Shown: positions 26,288 to 35,466, counted from the first letter of the stretch. The stretch: 38,446 nt of DNA from Bacteroides sp. (GCA_014802175.1 JAAVCU010000003.1:1-38446); one strand, 5' to 3'. Notes: a model not told the origin generated them from the letters alone. Numbers and translations are program-made.

Positions 26288-26309
26288 TGAAGTTGTTTAA
26301 ACAACTTCA
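26288..26309. repeat. Perfect 22-nt palindrome between rho and aroC
   Basis: Centre GAAGTTGTTTAAACAACTTC with a flanking T and A. It is the same family as the palindrome before clpX. It lies 16 nt upstream of the aroC ATG and 30 nt after the rho stop. Confidence 0.75.
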
Positions 26310-26339
26310 TTGTCTATCTGGAAATTCAGTCGCTACGAT

Positions 26340-28373
26340 TTATTTACCCATAGTCACCAAAAGCTCCTCATTATTACGCGTCATCTCCATCTGCTTCTTG
26401 ATAAACTCCATAGCCTCAAGTGAATTCATATCTGCAAGATAATTACGCAAGATCCACATGCGGTTGAGCGTTTCATTGTTAAGCAACAGATCGTCGCGAC
26501 GTGTGGAAGAAGAGATGATATCCACAGCCGGGAAGATGCGCTTGTTGGAGAGTTTGCGATCGAGCTGAAGCTCCATATTGCCGGTTCCTTTGAACTCCTC
26601 GAAGATAACCTCATCCATCTTTGATGAAGTCTCGGTGAGTGCGGTAGCAATAATTGTCAGTGAACCGCCATTCTCTATGTTACGCGCTGCTCCGAAGAAA
26701 CGTTTCGGCTTCTGGAGGGCATTAGCGTCAACACCACCCGAAAGAATCTTACCCGAAGCCGGGCTCACTGTGTTGTAGGCACGAGCAAGACGTGTGATCG
26801 AGTCAAGCATTATCACCACATCATGTCCGCTTTCCACCAGACGCTTCGCTTTCTCAAGCACGATACCCGCAATCTTCACATGACGCTCTGCCGGTTCATC
26901 GAAAGTAGAGGCGATCACCTCAGCATTCACGCTGCGGGCCATATCCGTTACCTCCTCCGGTCGCTCATCGATAAGGAGCATGATGATATAAGTTTCCGGA
27001 TGATTTGCAGCTATAGCGTTGGCAATATCTTTAAGGAGGATAGTCTTACCGGTTTTAGGGGGCGCTACAATCAAGGCACGCTGACCCTTACCGATAGGCG
27101 CGAACATATCCACCACACGGGTTGATATATTACCCGATCTGCCTCCTGTAAGATTGAATTTCTCATCGGGGAAGAGAGGCACGAGGTGCTCGAACGGCAC
27201 ACGATCGCGAATCACATCGGGAGAGAGACCATTGATAGTATCGATCTTGCAAAGCGGAAAATATTTCTCACCCTGACGGGGAGGACGTATCCCACCCTCT
27301 ACCACATCACCGGTCTTAAGACCAAAATCTTTGATCTGTTGCTGAGATACATAGATATCATCCGGACTGCCAAGATAGTTGTAGTCACTTGAACGGAGGA
27401 ATCCATAACCATCGGGCATAACTTCCAGCACTCCCATTGAAGTCAGAATACCGTTGAAGTCGAAGCTTGTTTCCGGTTGACGCTGCATATTCTGGTTCTG
27501 CTTTTCGAGCATACGCTGCTGCATGCGCTGCTTTTTGGTCAGATGCTTCTGTTGTTTTTGATTCAATGGTTTTACAGGTGCCGGATCAGCTATTATAATA
27601 GGTGCAACGGCGGCAGCCTTCTCTGCCTCCTCGATCTCGCGCTGGGAACGGGGCACAAAAGTCCGCTTTTTTGCAACGGAGAAGAAAGAATCGAGCGAAG
27701 GTTTCTCTTTCTTTACTGTCACCATCTTTTCCTCCTCTGCACTCTTTACTTCCTCAGGAGCAATCCCCTCTTCCTTAACATCATTCACCGGAGCTGCAGG
27801 TTTCTCTTCCTCAATCACTGCCGGAAGCATCTCCGGCTCCGCTGCCTCTGTTTTCACCTTAGGCTTGGGACCTCTGCGTTTAGGTTGCTCCTTAACTTCT
27901 GCGGCCGACGAGGGTTGCTCTGCTACCGGTTCGGCGTCAGATGCAACTTCCGGTGTAGGTTCTGCCGGAGCTACCGGCTCCTCGACTTTTACCTTCGGCT
28001 TACGACCGCGTTTCTTGGGAGCGGGTGCTTCTGCCTCTACGGGAGCGTTGTCTGTCTTAGCCGGAGCTTCATTTGCGGCTATATCCGCGCTCTTCTCTGA
28101 CTCCTGTGTTTCGGCAGATGGTGCTGCATCTGCTGTTTCAGGCTTCTGAGCCTTCTTTGCGCGAGGCTTCCTCTCCTTCGGTGCTTTTTCTTTTCTTGAT
28201 TTACCTGCGCCCTTTGCCACTGCTTCCTTGGCGTGAGCTTCCGACTCACTGTCAATAACATAATAAGCCATCTCCTGCTGGTCAGCGGAAGCGGTCTTTT
28301 TCATTCCCATGGATGATGCAAGCTCTCGCAATTGCTCAGGCGCCATGTTCATTAAATCGTCGTAACTATACAT
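26340..28373 (-). CDS. rho: Transcription termination factor Rho with large disordered insertion
   Basis: 677 aa, well above the ~420 aa of E. coli Rho. The order is: N-terminal Rho_N helical domain ([18 protein letters not shown]); then about 250 residues rich in Ala, Glu, Lys and Pro, with basic AT-hook-like patches ([20 protein letters not shown]); then the cold-shock-like RNA-binding domain ([23 protein letters not shown]); then the RecA-like motor with Walker A PPKTGKTI (about residue 438), Walker [17 protein letters not shown], and the R-loop region. Low-complexity Rho insertions are known in Bacteroides, where one drives condensate formation. A long leader and its own promoter suggest autoregulation. 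Confidence 0.97.
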   Translation of the reverse strand: MYSYDDLMNMAPEQLRELASSMGMKKTASADQQEMAYYVIDSESEAHAKEAVAKGAGKSRKEKAPKERKPRAKKAQKPETADAAPSAETQESEKSADIAANEAPAKTDNAPVEAEAPAPKKRGRKPKVKVEEPVAPAEPTPEVASDAEPVAEQPSSAAEVKEQPKRRGPKPKVKTEAAEPEMLPAVIEEEKPAAPVNDVKEEGIAPEEVKSAEEEKMVTVKKEKPSLDSFFSVAKKRTFVPRSQREIEEAEKAAAVAPIIIADPAPVKPLNQKQQKHLTKKQRMQQRMLEKQNQNMQRQPETSFDFNGILTSMGVLEVMPDGYGFLRSSDYNYLGSPDDIYVSQQQIKDFGLKTGDVVEGGIRPPRQGEKYFPLCKIDTINGLSPDVIRDRVPFEHLVPLFPDEKFNLTGGRSGNISTRVVDMFAPIGKGQRALIVAPPKTGKTILLKDIANAIAANHPETYIIMLLIDERPEEVTDMARSVNAEVIASTFDEPAERHVKIAGIVLEKAKRLVESGHDVVIMLDSITRLARAYNTVSPASGKILSGGVDANALQKPKRFFGAARNIENGGSLTIIATALTETSSKMDEVIFEEFKGTGNMELQLDRKLSNKRIFPAVDIISSSTRRDDLLLNNETLNRMWILRNYLADMNSLEAMEFIKKQMEMTRNNEELLVTMGK

Positions 28374-28663
28374 AAGAATTTTATGTCCTGCTTTCCATTT
28401 CCATCAGACGCAAGGCACATAATATCGAAACTCACCCCGGAGTTCAACCTCACCGATAAATGGAAATATCATTTTTTATTGGAATTTATCCACTTCGCAC
28501 TATCTGAACCCTTCGCGGCGTGCTGCGGATATTTGATTATTTTAAAATGTTTAAGCTAAAATATAAACTCAATGATTTCTGTGCATTTATGCAGTTCCAT
28601 TGAGACTTAGCAATATGTTCAAAAATTCATGGGCTATAGTAGAGTGAGAACCCTTACTTTCTG
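28374..28663 (-). promoter_or_regulatory. Long rho leader (about 280 nt) with small ORFs
   Basis: No gene of normal size is present between the rho start and the promoter. On the minus strand two short ORFs with ATG starts are visible: MELHKCTEIIEFIF (14 codons) and, nearer rho, MIFPFIGEVELRGEFRYYVP plus CV (22 codons). Rho genes are often controlled by Rho-dependent termination in their own leaders, so this segment is a likely regulatory site. The peptides are speculative. Confidence 0.5.
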
Positions 28664-28695
28664 CAAAGTTAAATAATACTTTTTTAATTTGCAAA
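28664..28695 (-). promoter_or_regulatory. Bacteroidota-type promoter for rho
   Basis: On the minus strand: TTTG (28695-28692), 20-nt spacer, TAACTTTG (28671-28664), a perfect consensus match. The -33 box lies inside the last codons of tilS, so the two genes overlap functionally. Confidence 0.85.
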
Positions 28696-29646
28696 AATTT
28701 GAGCACAATATTGCAGTCCTTTCATCGTAAACCGCAATCTTCCCTCTCCTGCCTTCCAACTTTTACCTACTATGGTCTGCGACCCGGCTTTTTTCTCATA
28801 CACGTCGGTGATCTCAACTGCAATATCCCGTGTGGCTCCATAACGCGATGAGAAGCGATAAATAATCCAGAAGGGATCGGGCGACAACGCGATAGTCTGC
28901 AATGGAAGAAAATCTTCGGCAGGTAATAACTCTTCAGCTGCCCATTCTAAAACGCGCTCCTCGCTCTGAAGGTTCACTATTGTTGTTGAAATCGCTTTTT
29001 TCACACCTTTCCACCTCTGTTCAATCGCTGGCAGAAGTTCATTGCGGATATAATTGCGGCGATAATCAGACGTAAGGTTTGATGAGTCTGTGATGTAATT
29101 CACCCCCACCTCTTCAAGATATTCCTCAATCTCTTTACGTGTGAAATCAAGCAACGGACGCATCACTCTGCCGTTATCCTTCAGCATCCCCTTCATACCT
29201 TTCACTCCTGACCCCCTAAAGAGATTGAGCAACAGGGTCTCCACATTGTCATCGGCATTGTGCCCTACGGCTACCCTATCGAAGCCGGATTCTGCAAGCA
29301 ACCTGAAGAAATACGCATAACGCAAGTCGCGACAGGCCATCTCCACCGAGACTCCCGGCTTGCCGCATTGAGCCTCCACATCAAAATCCACTACCGAAAA
29401 TGGAAGTCCCAACGACGAGCACAAAGCCTCGACATGACGCTGGTCGCGCATGCTCTCCTCTCTTCTGAGATGAAAATTACAGTGAACAACCTTCAACTGC
29501 AATCCCACACTATGCAGCGCATAAAGCAACGCACAACTGTCGGCGCCACCACTGACACCAACTATCACACGCCTAACATTCAGTTTGTTTACAATGCTCT
29601 TAACGCCCGCCTCAATCTTTGCGGAGATTTTCTGTTTTCTTTTCAC
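28684..29646 (-). CDS. tilS: tRNA(Ile)-lysidine synthase, short form
   Basis: The ORF track opens at 29697, but the first 17 codons cover a promoter-like TAATTTTG (29659-29652). The GTG at 29646 (VKRKQKISAKIEAG) is the likelier start, giving 320 aa. The PP-loop VGVSGGADSCALLYAL binds ATP, and VAVGHNADDNVETLLLNLFRGSGVKGMKGM is the conserved catalytic core. It converts C34 of tRNA-Ile(CAU) to lysidine, so AUA codons are read correctly. The protein stops after the middle domain and lacks the C-terminal substrate-binding domain of ~430-aa TilS; this resembles compact forms such as Aquifex TilS. Confidence 0.92.
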   Translation of the reverse strand: MKRKQKISAKIEAGVKSIVNKLNVRRVIVGVSGGADSCALLYALHSVGLQLKVVHCNFHLRREESMRDQRHVEALCSSLGLPFSVVDFDVEAQCGKPGVSVEMACRDLRYAYFFRLLAESGFDRVAVGHNADDNVETLLLNLFRGSGVKGMKGMLKDNGRVMRPLLDFTRKEIEEYLEEVGVNYITDSSNLTSDYRRNYIRNELLPAIEQRWKGVKKAISTTIVNLQSEERVLEWAAEELLPAEDFLPLQTIALSPDPFWIIYRFSSRYGATRDIAVEITDVYEKKAGSQTIVGKSWKAGEGRLRFTMKGLQYCAQIFAN

Positions 29647-29805
29647 GGATACAAAATTAACGAAAAGTGTTAAAAACATAAAACAAAATCGCCACAATGT
29701 TGTTTTAATGATAAACCCTTATTATGTTGATGAGATGCTAAGTCATAAAAAAGGGTGAATGATTAAAACAAACCTGAAATTTAACAATAAAAACACCAAA
29801 GAATC

Positions 29806-30357
29806 ATGGCAAAGAAATGGATTTGCACAGTATGTGGTTACATAGCTGAAGGTGAGGTAGCTCCCGAGAAATGCCCCCAGTGTAATGCTCCTCAGTCTAA
29901 ATTCAAAGAGATGAACGAGGACGAACTTCTCAACTTCGTTACAGAGCATGAGATCGGCGTTGCCAAAGGCACAGACGAAGAGATGATCAAAGATCTTAAC
30001 AATCATTTCCTCGGCGAATGCACAGAGGTTGGTATGTATCTGGCTATGTCACGTCAGGCTGACCGCGAAGGCTATCCTGAAATTGCAGACGCATTCAAAC
30101 GTTACGCTTGGGAAGAGGCTGAGCACGCAGCTAAGTTTGCAGAACTCCTCGGCGATATGGTTTGGGACACTAAGACAAACCTTGAGAAACGTATGCACGC
30201 TGAGGCAGGTGCTAACGCTGACAAGATGCGCATCGCCAAGAATGCTAAAGCTCAGAACCTTGACGCTATCCACGACACTGTTCACGAGATGGCTAAGGAT
30301 GAGGCTCGCCACGGTCGCGGCTTCGCAGGTCTTTACAAACGCTACTTCGAGAAATAA
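29806..30357 (+). CDS. Rubrerythrin with N-terminal rubredoxin domain (reverse rubrerythrin type)
   Basis: 183 aa. Rubredoxin-like Cys4 site at C7, C10, C23 and C26 (CTVCGY, CPQC) comes first. The ferritin-like di-iron domain follows, with [25 protein letters not shown] and [17 protein letters not shown] supplying the Glu/His ligands. Classical rubrerythrin has the opposite order. It reduces hydrogen peroxide with electrons from NADH via redox partners, protecting an anaerobe from oxygen. It is probably monocistronic, with a terminator after it. Confidence 0.95.
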   Translation: MAKKWICTVCGYIAEGEVAPEKCPQCNAPQSKFKEMNEDELLNFVTEHEIGVAKGTDEEMIKDLNNHFLGECTEVGMYLAMSRQADREGYPEIADAFKRYAWEEAEHAAKFAELLGDMVWDTKTNLEKRMHAEAGANADKMRIAKNAKAQNLDAIHDTVHEMAKDEARHGRGFAGLYKRYFEK

Positions 30358-30402
30358 AAAAAGAGCCGTGCATGGTGCTTTAACGCACATAGCAACAATA
30401 TC

Positions 30403-30443
30403 GGAAAGACTGTATCTCATAAAGATACGGTCTTTCTCTTTTT
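30403..30443 (+). terminator. Terminator after the rubrerythrin gene
   Basis: GAAAGACTGTATCT pairs with AGATACGGTCTTTC (14 bp, one G-U) around a 5-nt loop, followed by TCTTTTTAT. It separates rubrerythrin from ruvX. Confidence 0.85.
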
Positions 30444-30461
30444 ATACTCACTTATTTTTAT

Positions 30462-30469
30462 TAAATTTG
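30462..30469 (+). promoter_or_regulatory. -7 element for ruvX-def-ettA-ddh
   Basis: TAAATTTG fits TAnnTTTG; the -33 box is only TTTT-like and overlaps the U-run of the upstream terminator. The ruvX ATG is 7 nt further on, so the mRNA would be leaderless or nearly so. Confidence 0.5.
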
Positions 30470-30476
30470 CAGTGAA

Positions 30477-30887
30477 ATGGGAAGAATATTAGCTATAGAT
30501 TACGGCAGGAAGCGCTGCGGCGTAGCCGTTACCGATCCACTGCAGATTATCGCAAATGGTCTGCCAACTGTGCCGACACATGAACTCATGAACTTTCTAA
30601 AGCGATATTGCGCTGAAGAGCAGGTGGAAACGATCATTGTCGGAGAGCCGCGACAGATGGACGGCACACCTTCCGAATCAGAAAGATATATAGCGCCGTT
30701 TCTCAGACAACTCAGTCGCGAGATGCCTGACATGAAGGTGATGCGCCGCGATGAACGATTCACCTCCGTCATAGCCCACCGCGAGATGCTCGCCGCAGGG
30801 TTCCGAAAGACGCAACGTCAGGAGAAAGGGCGTGCCGATGAAATGTCGGCCGTTATAATCCTCACCGAATATTTAGAAAACAAATAA
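30477..30887 (+). CDS. ruvX: Holliday-junction resolvase-like protein YqgF/RuvX
   Basis: 136 aa, RNase H-like fold. ILAIDYGRKRCGVAVTDP at the N-terminus has the first catalytic Asp, VGEPRQMDGTPSE is the middle block, and DERFTSVIA plus KGRADEMSAVIIL carry the remaining acidic residues. In bacteria this family is linked to 16S rRNA 5' processing as well as Holliday-junction resolution. First of a tight operon; the def gene starts 7 nt after its stop. Confidence 0.94.
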   Translation: MGRILAIDYGRKRCGVAVTDPLQIIANGLPTVPTHELMNFLKRYCAEEQVETIIVGEPRQMDGTPSESERYIAPFLRQLSREMPDMKVMRRDERFTSVIAHREMLAAGFRKTQRQEKGRADEMSAVIILTEYLENK

Positions 30888-30894
30888 AACATAT

Positions 30895-31455
30895 ATGGTA
30901 TTACCAGTATATCTCTACGGTCACCCCGTGCTCCGCAAAGAGGCGGAGGATATCGAGCCCGACTATCCCGGTCTCGAAAAACTCATCAAGGATATGTGGG
31001 AGACTATGTATTTCACCGAGGGTGTCGGACTGGCCGCACCCCAGATCGGTAAATCCATCAGTCTCATCGTCATTGATGGCTCTGTATTAGGAGAGGATTT
31101 CCCCGAATGCAAGGATTCCAAGATGTGCCTTATCAACCCCGAACTTGAGGTTATCGAAGACATGGAACCTGTGAGCCGCAATGAAGGTTGTCTATCATTG
31201 CCCGGAATGTCGGAAAATGTTAAGCGTATAGAGCACGTGCGCCTCAACTGGCTTGACGAAAATTTCGTAGAACACGAAAAAGAGTTTACCGGTTTCCTCG
31301 CCCGAATCATCCAGCATGAATTCGACCATCTGCTCGGCACGGTTTACACAGACCGCATCTCCCCCATCCGCAAACAGATGGTGCGCAACAAACTCAACAA
31401 CCTCGCCCGCGGAAAAGTGAAATGCGACTATCGCACAGTTTCCGCTAAAAAATAA
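30895..31455 (+). CDS. def: Peptide deformylase
   Basis: 186 aa. All three motifs are present: GVGLAAPQIG (motif 1), EGCLSLPG (motif 2, Cys metal ligand) and QHEFDHLLG (motif 3, HExxH-type). It removes the formyl group from new proteins. It lies between ruvX and ettA. Confidence 0.97.
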   Translation: MVLPVYLYGHPVLRKEAEDIEPDYPGLEKLIKDMWETMYFTEGVGLAAPQIGKSISLIVIDGSVLGEDFPECKDSKMCLINPELEVIEDMEPVSRNEGCLSLPGMSENVKRIEHVRLNWLDENFVEHEKEFTGFLARIIQHEFDHLLGTVYTDRISPIRKQMVRNKLNNLARGKVKCDYRTVSAKK

Positions 31456-31480
31456 ACTGATAACTGAAACCACAAAATAA

Positions 31481-33169
31481 ATGGCCGACGATAAAAAAAT
31501 CATATTCTCGATGGTAGGTGTGAGCAAAATCATACCCCCACAGCGACAGATTCTTAAAAACATATACCTTTCGTTCTTCTATGGTGCCAAGATCGGCATC
31601 ATAGGTCTTAACGGATCCGGTAAATCCACACTTCTGAAGATAATAGCCGGTCTCGACAAGAGCTACCAGGGAAACGTTGTGTTCTCTCCCGGTTACAGCG
31701 TGGGATACCTTGAGCAGGAGCCGAAACTTGATCCTGAAAAGACAGTGAAAGAGGTTGTGCAGGAAGGTGTGCAGCCAATTATGGATCTCCTCAAGGAATA
31801 CGACGAGGTCAACAACGCCTTTGCTGATCCCGCAGTTCTGGAAGATCCCGAGGCTATGGATAAACTCATTGCCCGTCAGGCTGAGATTCAGGATAAGCTT
31901 GATGCCACAGATGCCTGGAATATCGATAACAAGCTCGAACGCGCAATGGACGCCCTTCGCTGCCCGCCCGACGACAAGAAGATCGCCGTGCTTTCAGGAG
32001 GTGAACGCCGCCGCGTGGCATTGTGCCGCCTTCTGCTTCAGCAACCCGACATCCTGCTTCTTGACGAGCCTACCAACCACCTTGATGCAGAGTCTATCGA
32101 CTGGCTTGAACAGCATCTTCAGCAATATCCCGGGACCGTTATCGCCGTCACACACGACCGTTACTTCCTCGACCACGTTGCCGGCTGGATTCTTGAACTC
32201 GACCGCGGTGAAGGTATTCCATGGAAAGGTAACTATTCATCCTGGCTCGACCAGAAGACACAGCGAATGGCGCAAGAGGAGAAACAGGCAAGCAAACGTC
32301 GCAAAACCCTAGAGCGCGAGCTCGAATGGGTGCGCATGGCTCCCAAAGCTCGTCAGGCTAAAGGTAAGGCTCGTCTGTCGAGCTATGACCGCCTGATGAA
32401 TGAGGACCAGAAAGAGCGTGAGGAAAAACTCGAAATCTATATCCCGAACGGCCCGCGCTTGGGAAATAAGGTTATCGAAGCCAAGCATCTTGCCAAAGCT
32501 TACGACGACAAGGCTCTCTTCACTGATCTTAACTTCATGCTTCCGCCTAACGGTATTGTAGGCGTAATCGGACCTAACGGTGCCGGTAAGACAACTCTTT
32601 TCCGCCTGATCATGGGTCAGGAGAAGCAGGATGCCGGTGAATTTGAAGTGGGAGAAACAGTAAAAATAGCTTACGTAGACCAGAACCACAAGGACCTGTC
32701 GCCCGACAAGAGTGTGTATGAGGTTATCTCGCAAGGTGTTGAATCTTTCCGCATGGGAGGCAGAGACATGAATGCACGAGCATATCTCAGCAAATTCAAC
32801 TTCACGGGAGCTGACCAGGAGAAGAAGATCGGAGTACTCTCCGGCGGAGAGCGCAACCGTCTGCATCTGGCCATGGCATTGAAAGAGGAGGGAAACGTGC
32901 TGCTGCTCGATGAGCCAACGAATGATATCGACGTCAATACGCTCCGTGCGCTTGAAGAGGGTCTGGAGAACTTCGCCGGCTGTGCGGTGGTTGTAAGCCA
33001 CGACCGTTGGTTCCTCGACCGAATCGCAACCCATATCCTGGCGTTTGAAGGCGACAGTCAGGTTACATATTTTGAAGGTTCATACTCGGAATACGAAGAA
33101 TTCAAGAAGAAACGCGACGGCGGAGTGGAAACACCCCACCGCATCCGCTACAAAAAACTTACCAAATAA
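31481..33169 (+). CDS. ettA: Energy-dependent translational throttle protein EttA (ABC-F ATPase)
   Basis: 562 aa, two ABC domains in tandem without membrane segments. Walker A sites are GLNGSGKSTLLK and GPNGAGKTTLFR; signature motifs are LSGGERRRVAL and LSGGERNRLHL. The EttA-type arm and linker (KRRKTLERELEWVRM and SSYDRLMNEDQKER) match E. coli EttA. It binds the ribosomal E site and gates the first elongation steps according to ATP level. It stops 1 nt before the ddh start. Confidence 0.96.
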   Translation: MADDKKIIFSMVGVSKIIPPQRQILKNIYLSFFYGAKIGIIGLNGSGKSTLLKIIAGLDKSYQGNVVFSPGYSVGYLEQEPKLDPEKTVKEVVQEGVQPIMDLLKEYDEVNNAFADPAVLEDPEAMDKLIARQAEIQDKLDATDAWNIDNKLERAMDALRCPPDDKKIAVLSGGERRRVALCRLLLQQPDILLLDEPTNHLDAESIDWLEQHLQQYPGTVIAVTHDRYFLDHVAGWILELDRGEGIPWKGNYSSWLDQKTQRMAQEEKQASKRRKTLERELEWVRMAPKARQAKGKARLSSYDRLMNEDQKEREEKLEIYIPNGPRLGNKVIEAKHLAKAYDDKALFTDLNFMLPPNGIVGVIGPNGAGKTTLFRLIMGQEKQDAGEFEVGETVKIAYVDQNHKDLSPDKSVYEVISQGVESFRMGGRDMNARAYLSKFNFTGADQEKKIGVLSGGERNRLHLAMALKEEGNVLLLDEPTNDIDVNTLRALEEGLENFAGCAVVVSHDRWFLDRIATHILAFEGDSQVTYFEGSYSEYEEFKKKRDGGVETPHRIRYKKLTK

Positions 33170-33170
33170 T

Positions 33171-34064
33171 ATGGAAAAGAAAAGAATTGCAATTGTCGGT
33201 TACGGCAATATCGGTCGCTTCACTCTTGAGGCAGTAGAAACTTCGCCGGATTTTGAGATTGCCGGTATTATCCGCCGTAATCCCGCCGATCGCGGTGACA
33301 TCCCTGCCGACATCCCGGTTGTGGGTTCTATCAAAGAACTTAAGGATGTTGATGTGGCAATCCTCGCCACTCCCACACGAAGCGTAGAAGAGCATGCCAA
33401 CGAAATACTCTCCATGGGTATCAACACCGTGGATTCATTCGATATTCACACTCAGATTCCTGCACTCCGTAAGCGTCTTGACGCTAAAGCGAAGGAAGGG
33501 AATGCAGTGTCGGTGCTTTCCGCCGGTTGGGATCCTGGCAGCGACTCGGTGGTACGCGCTCTTTTGGAGGCTATCGCCCCCAAAGGTATCACTTACACTA
33601 ACTTCGGTCCCGGAATGAGCATGGGTCACACCGTAGCCGTGAAATCCAAAGAGGGTGTCAAAGATGCGCTGTCCATGACCATTCCTTTGGGCACAGGCAT
33701 TCATCGCCGTATGGTGTATGTGGAGCTTCTTCCCGGATATGAGCTTGCAACAGTAGCTCAATCCATCAAGGAAGATCCCTATTTCGCTTCGGACGAGACT
33801 CACGTAATGGCTGTGGAAAGTGTAGACGCATTGAAAGATATGGGACACGGCGTAAACATGGTGCGTAAAGGTGTTTCCGGAAAGACTCACAGCCAGCGTT
33901 TTGAGTTTGACATGGCTATCAACAACCCCGCCCTCACCGCTCAGATCCTTGTGGCTTGCGCCCGCGCCACATTCCGTCTGCAACCCGGCTGCTACACCAT
34001 GATCGAGATTCCCGTCATCGACCTTCTGCCGGGCGATCGCGATTTATGGATTCACCTCGTCTAA
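33171..34064 (+). CDS. ddh: meso-Diaminopimelate dehydrogenase
   Basis: The ORF track opens at 33045 inside ettA; the true start is the ATG at 33171 (MEKKRIAIVGYGNIGRF), giving 297 aa. The Rossmann motif GYGNIG binds NADPH. SAGWDPGSDSVVRALLEAI and NFGPGMSMGHTVAVK are the substrate-side blocks of Ddh. It aminates tetrahydrodipicolinate to meso-DAP in one step, feeding both lysine and peptidoglycan synthesis. This short route is common in Bacteroidales. It overlaps nothing and begins 1 nt after the ettA stop. Confidence 0.95.
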   Translation: MEKKRIAIVGYGNIGRFTLEAVETSPDFEIAGIIRRNPADRGDIPADIPVVGSIKELKDVDVAILATPTRSVEEHANEILSMGINTVDSFDIHTQIPALRKRLDAKAKEGNAVSVLSAGWDPGSDSVVRALLEAIAPKGITYTNFGPGMSMGHTVAVKSKEGVKDALSMTIPLGTGIHRRMVYVELLPGYELATVAQSIKEDPYFASDETHVMAVESVDALKDMGHGVNMVRKGVSGKTHSQRFEFDMAINNPALTAQILVACARATFRLQPGCYTMIEIPVIDLLPGDRDLWIHLV

Positions 34065-34079
34065 GACTCATCCAAACTT

Positions 34080-34137
34080 ATATATAAGAAACAGACAGGG
34101 AGCGGTGATTGCCACTCCCTGTCTGTTTCTTATATAT
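34080..34137. terminator. Bidirectional terminator between ddh and HAD gene
   Basis: Perfect 23-bp arms (AAACAGACAGGGAG in the inner part of the left arm) around a 12-nt loop. A/T-rich outer pairs serve both convergent genes. Confidence 0.92.
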
Positions 34138-34162
34138 CTTATACGGATTACAAGACACGACC

Positions 34163-34795
34163 TTATTTTCCGTTCAGCTCCTCAAGTTTGACTGCAAGAA
34201 GTGGGCGCCAATCGGAATTTGAGGGCACATAAAGTCCATGTATGCCCACCGACTCAGCCCCTTCGATGTTTCGCTGACTGTCGTCTACAAACAATGTTTC
34301 CTCCGGGAGCATATTGTCACGACGCAATGCTTCAAGATAGATCTCTTTCCCAGGTTTATATAAGCCCATCTCATAACTCAGAAACAACGAATCGAAATAA
34401 TCCGAAATGGGCTTTTCGTCGGTGCTGAGTGCCGGACTGTCGGTCAATCCCATCATGAAAGGATTCGTGTTCGACAACAAACCAAGATGATACTGCTTTC
34501 TCAACTCTTCAAGAGCATGCAACTTGTAAACCGGAGTTTCTTTGAAAAAACCTCTCCAGCAATCTGCCGCCTCCTCGATCGGAACTGTGTCTCTTCCCGT
34601 CAGTTCCGCCATTTTACTACAGAACTCCTCTTTTGAAATATCTCCCTTCTCCAGTTCGAGGAAACATCCCTGCTGCTCATATTTACCCAGATAGCGGTCG
34701 GTGTCAACACCTGCCGCACGGAAACGTGCTATGGCCTGATCGGTATCCTGCGTGAATACCACACCTCCCATATCAAACAATATATTCTTAATCAT
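34163..34795 (-). CDS. HAD family hydrolase (subfamily IA)
   Basis: 210 aa. Motif I is IKNILFDMGGVVF, with the nucleophile Asp followed by a Gly where many phosphatases have a second Asp. Motif II is in LLSNTNPF and motif IV in ETLFVDDSQRNIEGAESVG. The cap is helical (residues ~15-85). It is probably a small-molecule phosphatase; the substrate cannot be predicted. Last gene of the tsaB-to-HAD run, 11 nt after ompA. Confidence 0.9.
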   Translation of the reverse strand: MIKNILFDMGGVVFTQDTDQAIARFRAAGVDTDRYLGKYEQQGCFLELEKGDISKEEFCSKMAELTGRDTVPIEEAADCWRGFFKETPVYKLHALEELRKQYHLGLLSNTNPFMMGLTDSPALSTDEKPISDYFDSLFLSYEMGLYKPGKEIYLEALRRDNMLPEETLFVDDSQRNIEGAESVGIHGLYVPSNSDWRPLLAVKLEELNGK

Positions 34796-34806
34796 ATAAT
34801 TTCTAC

Positions 34807-35466
34807 TTAAAACACGATCCTGCCCTTTTTAGCCTGCTCAAGCATCTTCTTACCGGGCACCAGATAAACCTCCAGCCGGCGGTTCTTCTCGCGGTTCTCA
34901 AGCGAATTATTCTCCTCTAACGGCATATCATCGCTGTATGCATACGAGAAAAGATAGCGCGTATCGCAACCTTCATCTACAAACCAATCAAAAAGTGCCG
35001 TGGAGCGCTCTTCCGTGATATGCTCGCGATATTTCTCCGAACCGGTGTTGTCCGTGTGCATCACAAGTAGCACGCGATACATATCCGGCTCTTTAAGGTA
35101 TCGCTTGAGAGGTGCGAGCAGATGCGCGGCATCCTTCCGCACCTCCACTTCGTTTGGCGCGAAAAGTTTTGATGCCGGAATCGTAACGAGTAAAACCTCC
35201 TTGTTACGATAAGTCTCCACCATTGAGGAATTGCGCGAATTATACTCCTTATTGTAAAGTCGCGTCCTACCCTCTTTCTCCTGAAACTTGCGGATTAGGT
35301 CGGCACTCTTGGCATCAAGCTCCACGCTATTGATCATCTCGCTGAACGACAACTCGTCGAGAGCATCAATGCGCGGCAATACAGATTGAGCCGCGCCTGC
35401 CTGCGAAACAGACAGCAATCCTGCCAACACACAACCCTTAAAAAATATCTTCAATCGATTCCTCAT
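34807..35466 (-). CDS. OmpA family protein, exported
   Basis: 219 aa. Signal peptide FFKGCVLAGLLSVSQAGAAQ. The C-terminal OmpA-like peptidoglycan-binding domain is seen in LLVMHTDNTGSEKYREHITEERS and LENREKNRRLEVYLVPG; the latter has the conserved NRR block. It has no N-terminal barrel, so it is probably a periplasmic, wall-associated protein. The first 29 nt overlap the 3' end of the preceding small gene. Confidence 0.9.
   Translation of the reverse strand: MRNRLKIFFKGCVLAGLLSVSQAGAAQSVLPRIDALDELSFSEMINSVELDAKSADLIRKFQEKEGRTRLYNKEYNSRNSSMVETYRNKEVLLVTIPASKLFAPNEVEVRKDAAHLLAPLKRYLKEPDMYRVLLVMHTDNTGSEKYREHITEERSTALFDWFVDEGCDTRYLFSYAYSDDMPLEENNSLENREKNRRLEVYLVPGKKMLEQAKKGRIVF

Noticed and set aside
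32309-33034. 241-aa minus-strand ORF opposite ettA
   Set aside because: Shadow of a strongly biased coding gene; no start context, no recognisable domain.
33045-33170. N-terminal extension of ddh in the ORF track
   Set aside because: These 42 codons lie in another frame inside ettA; the Ddh family starts at the Rossmann strand encoded from 33171.
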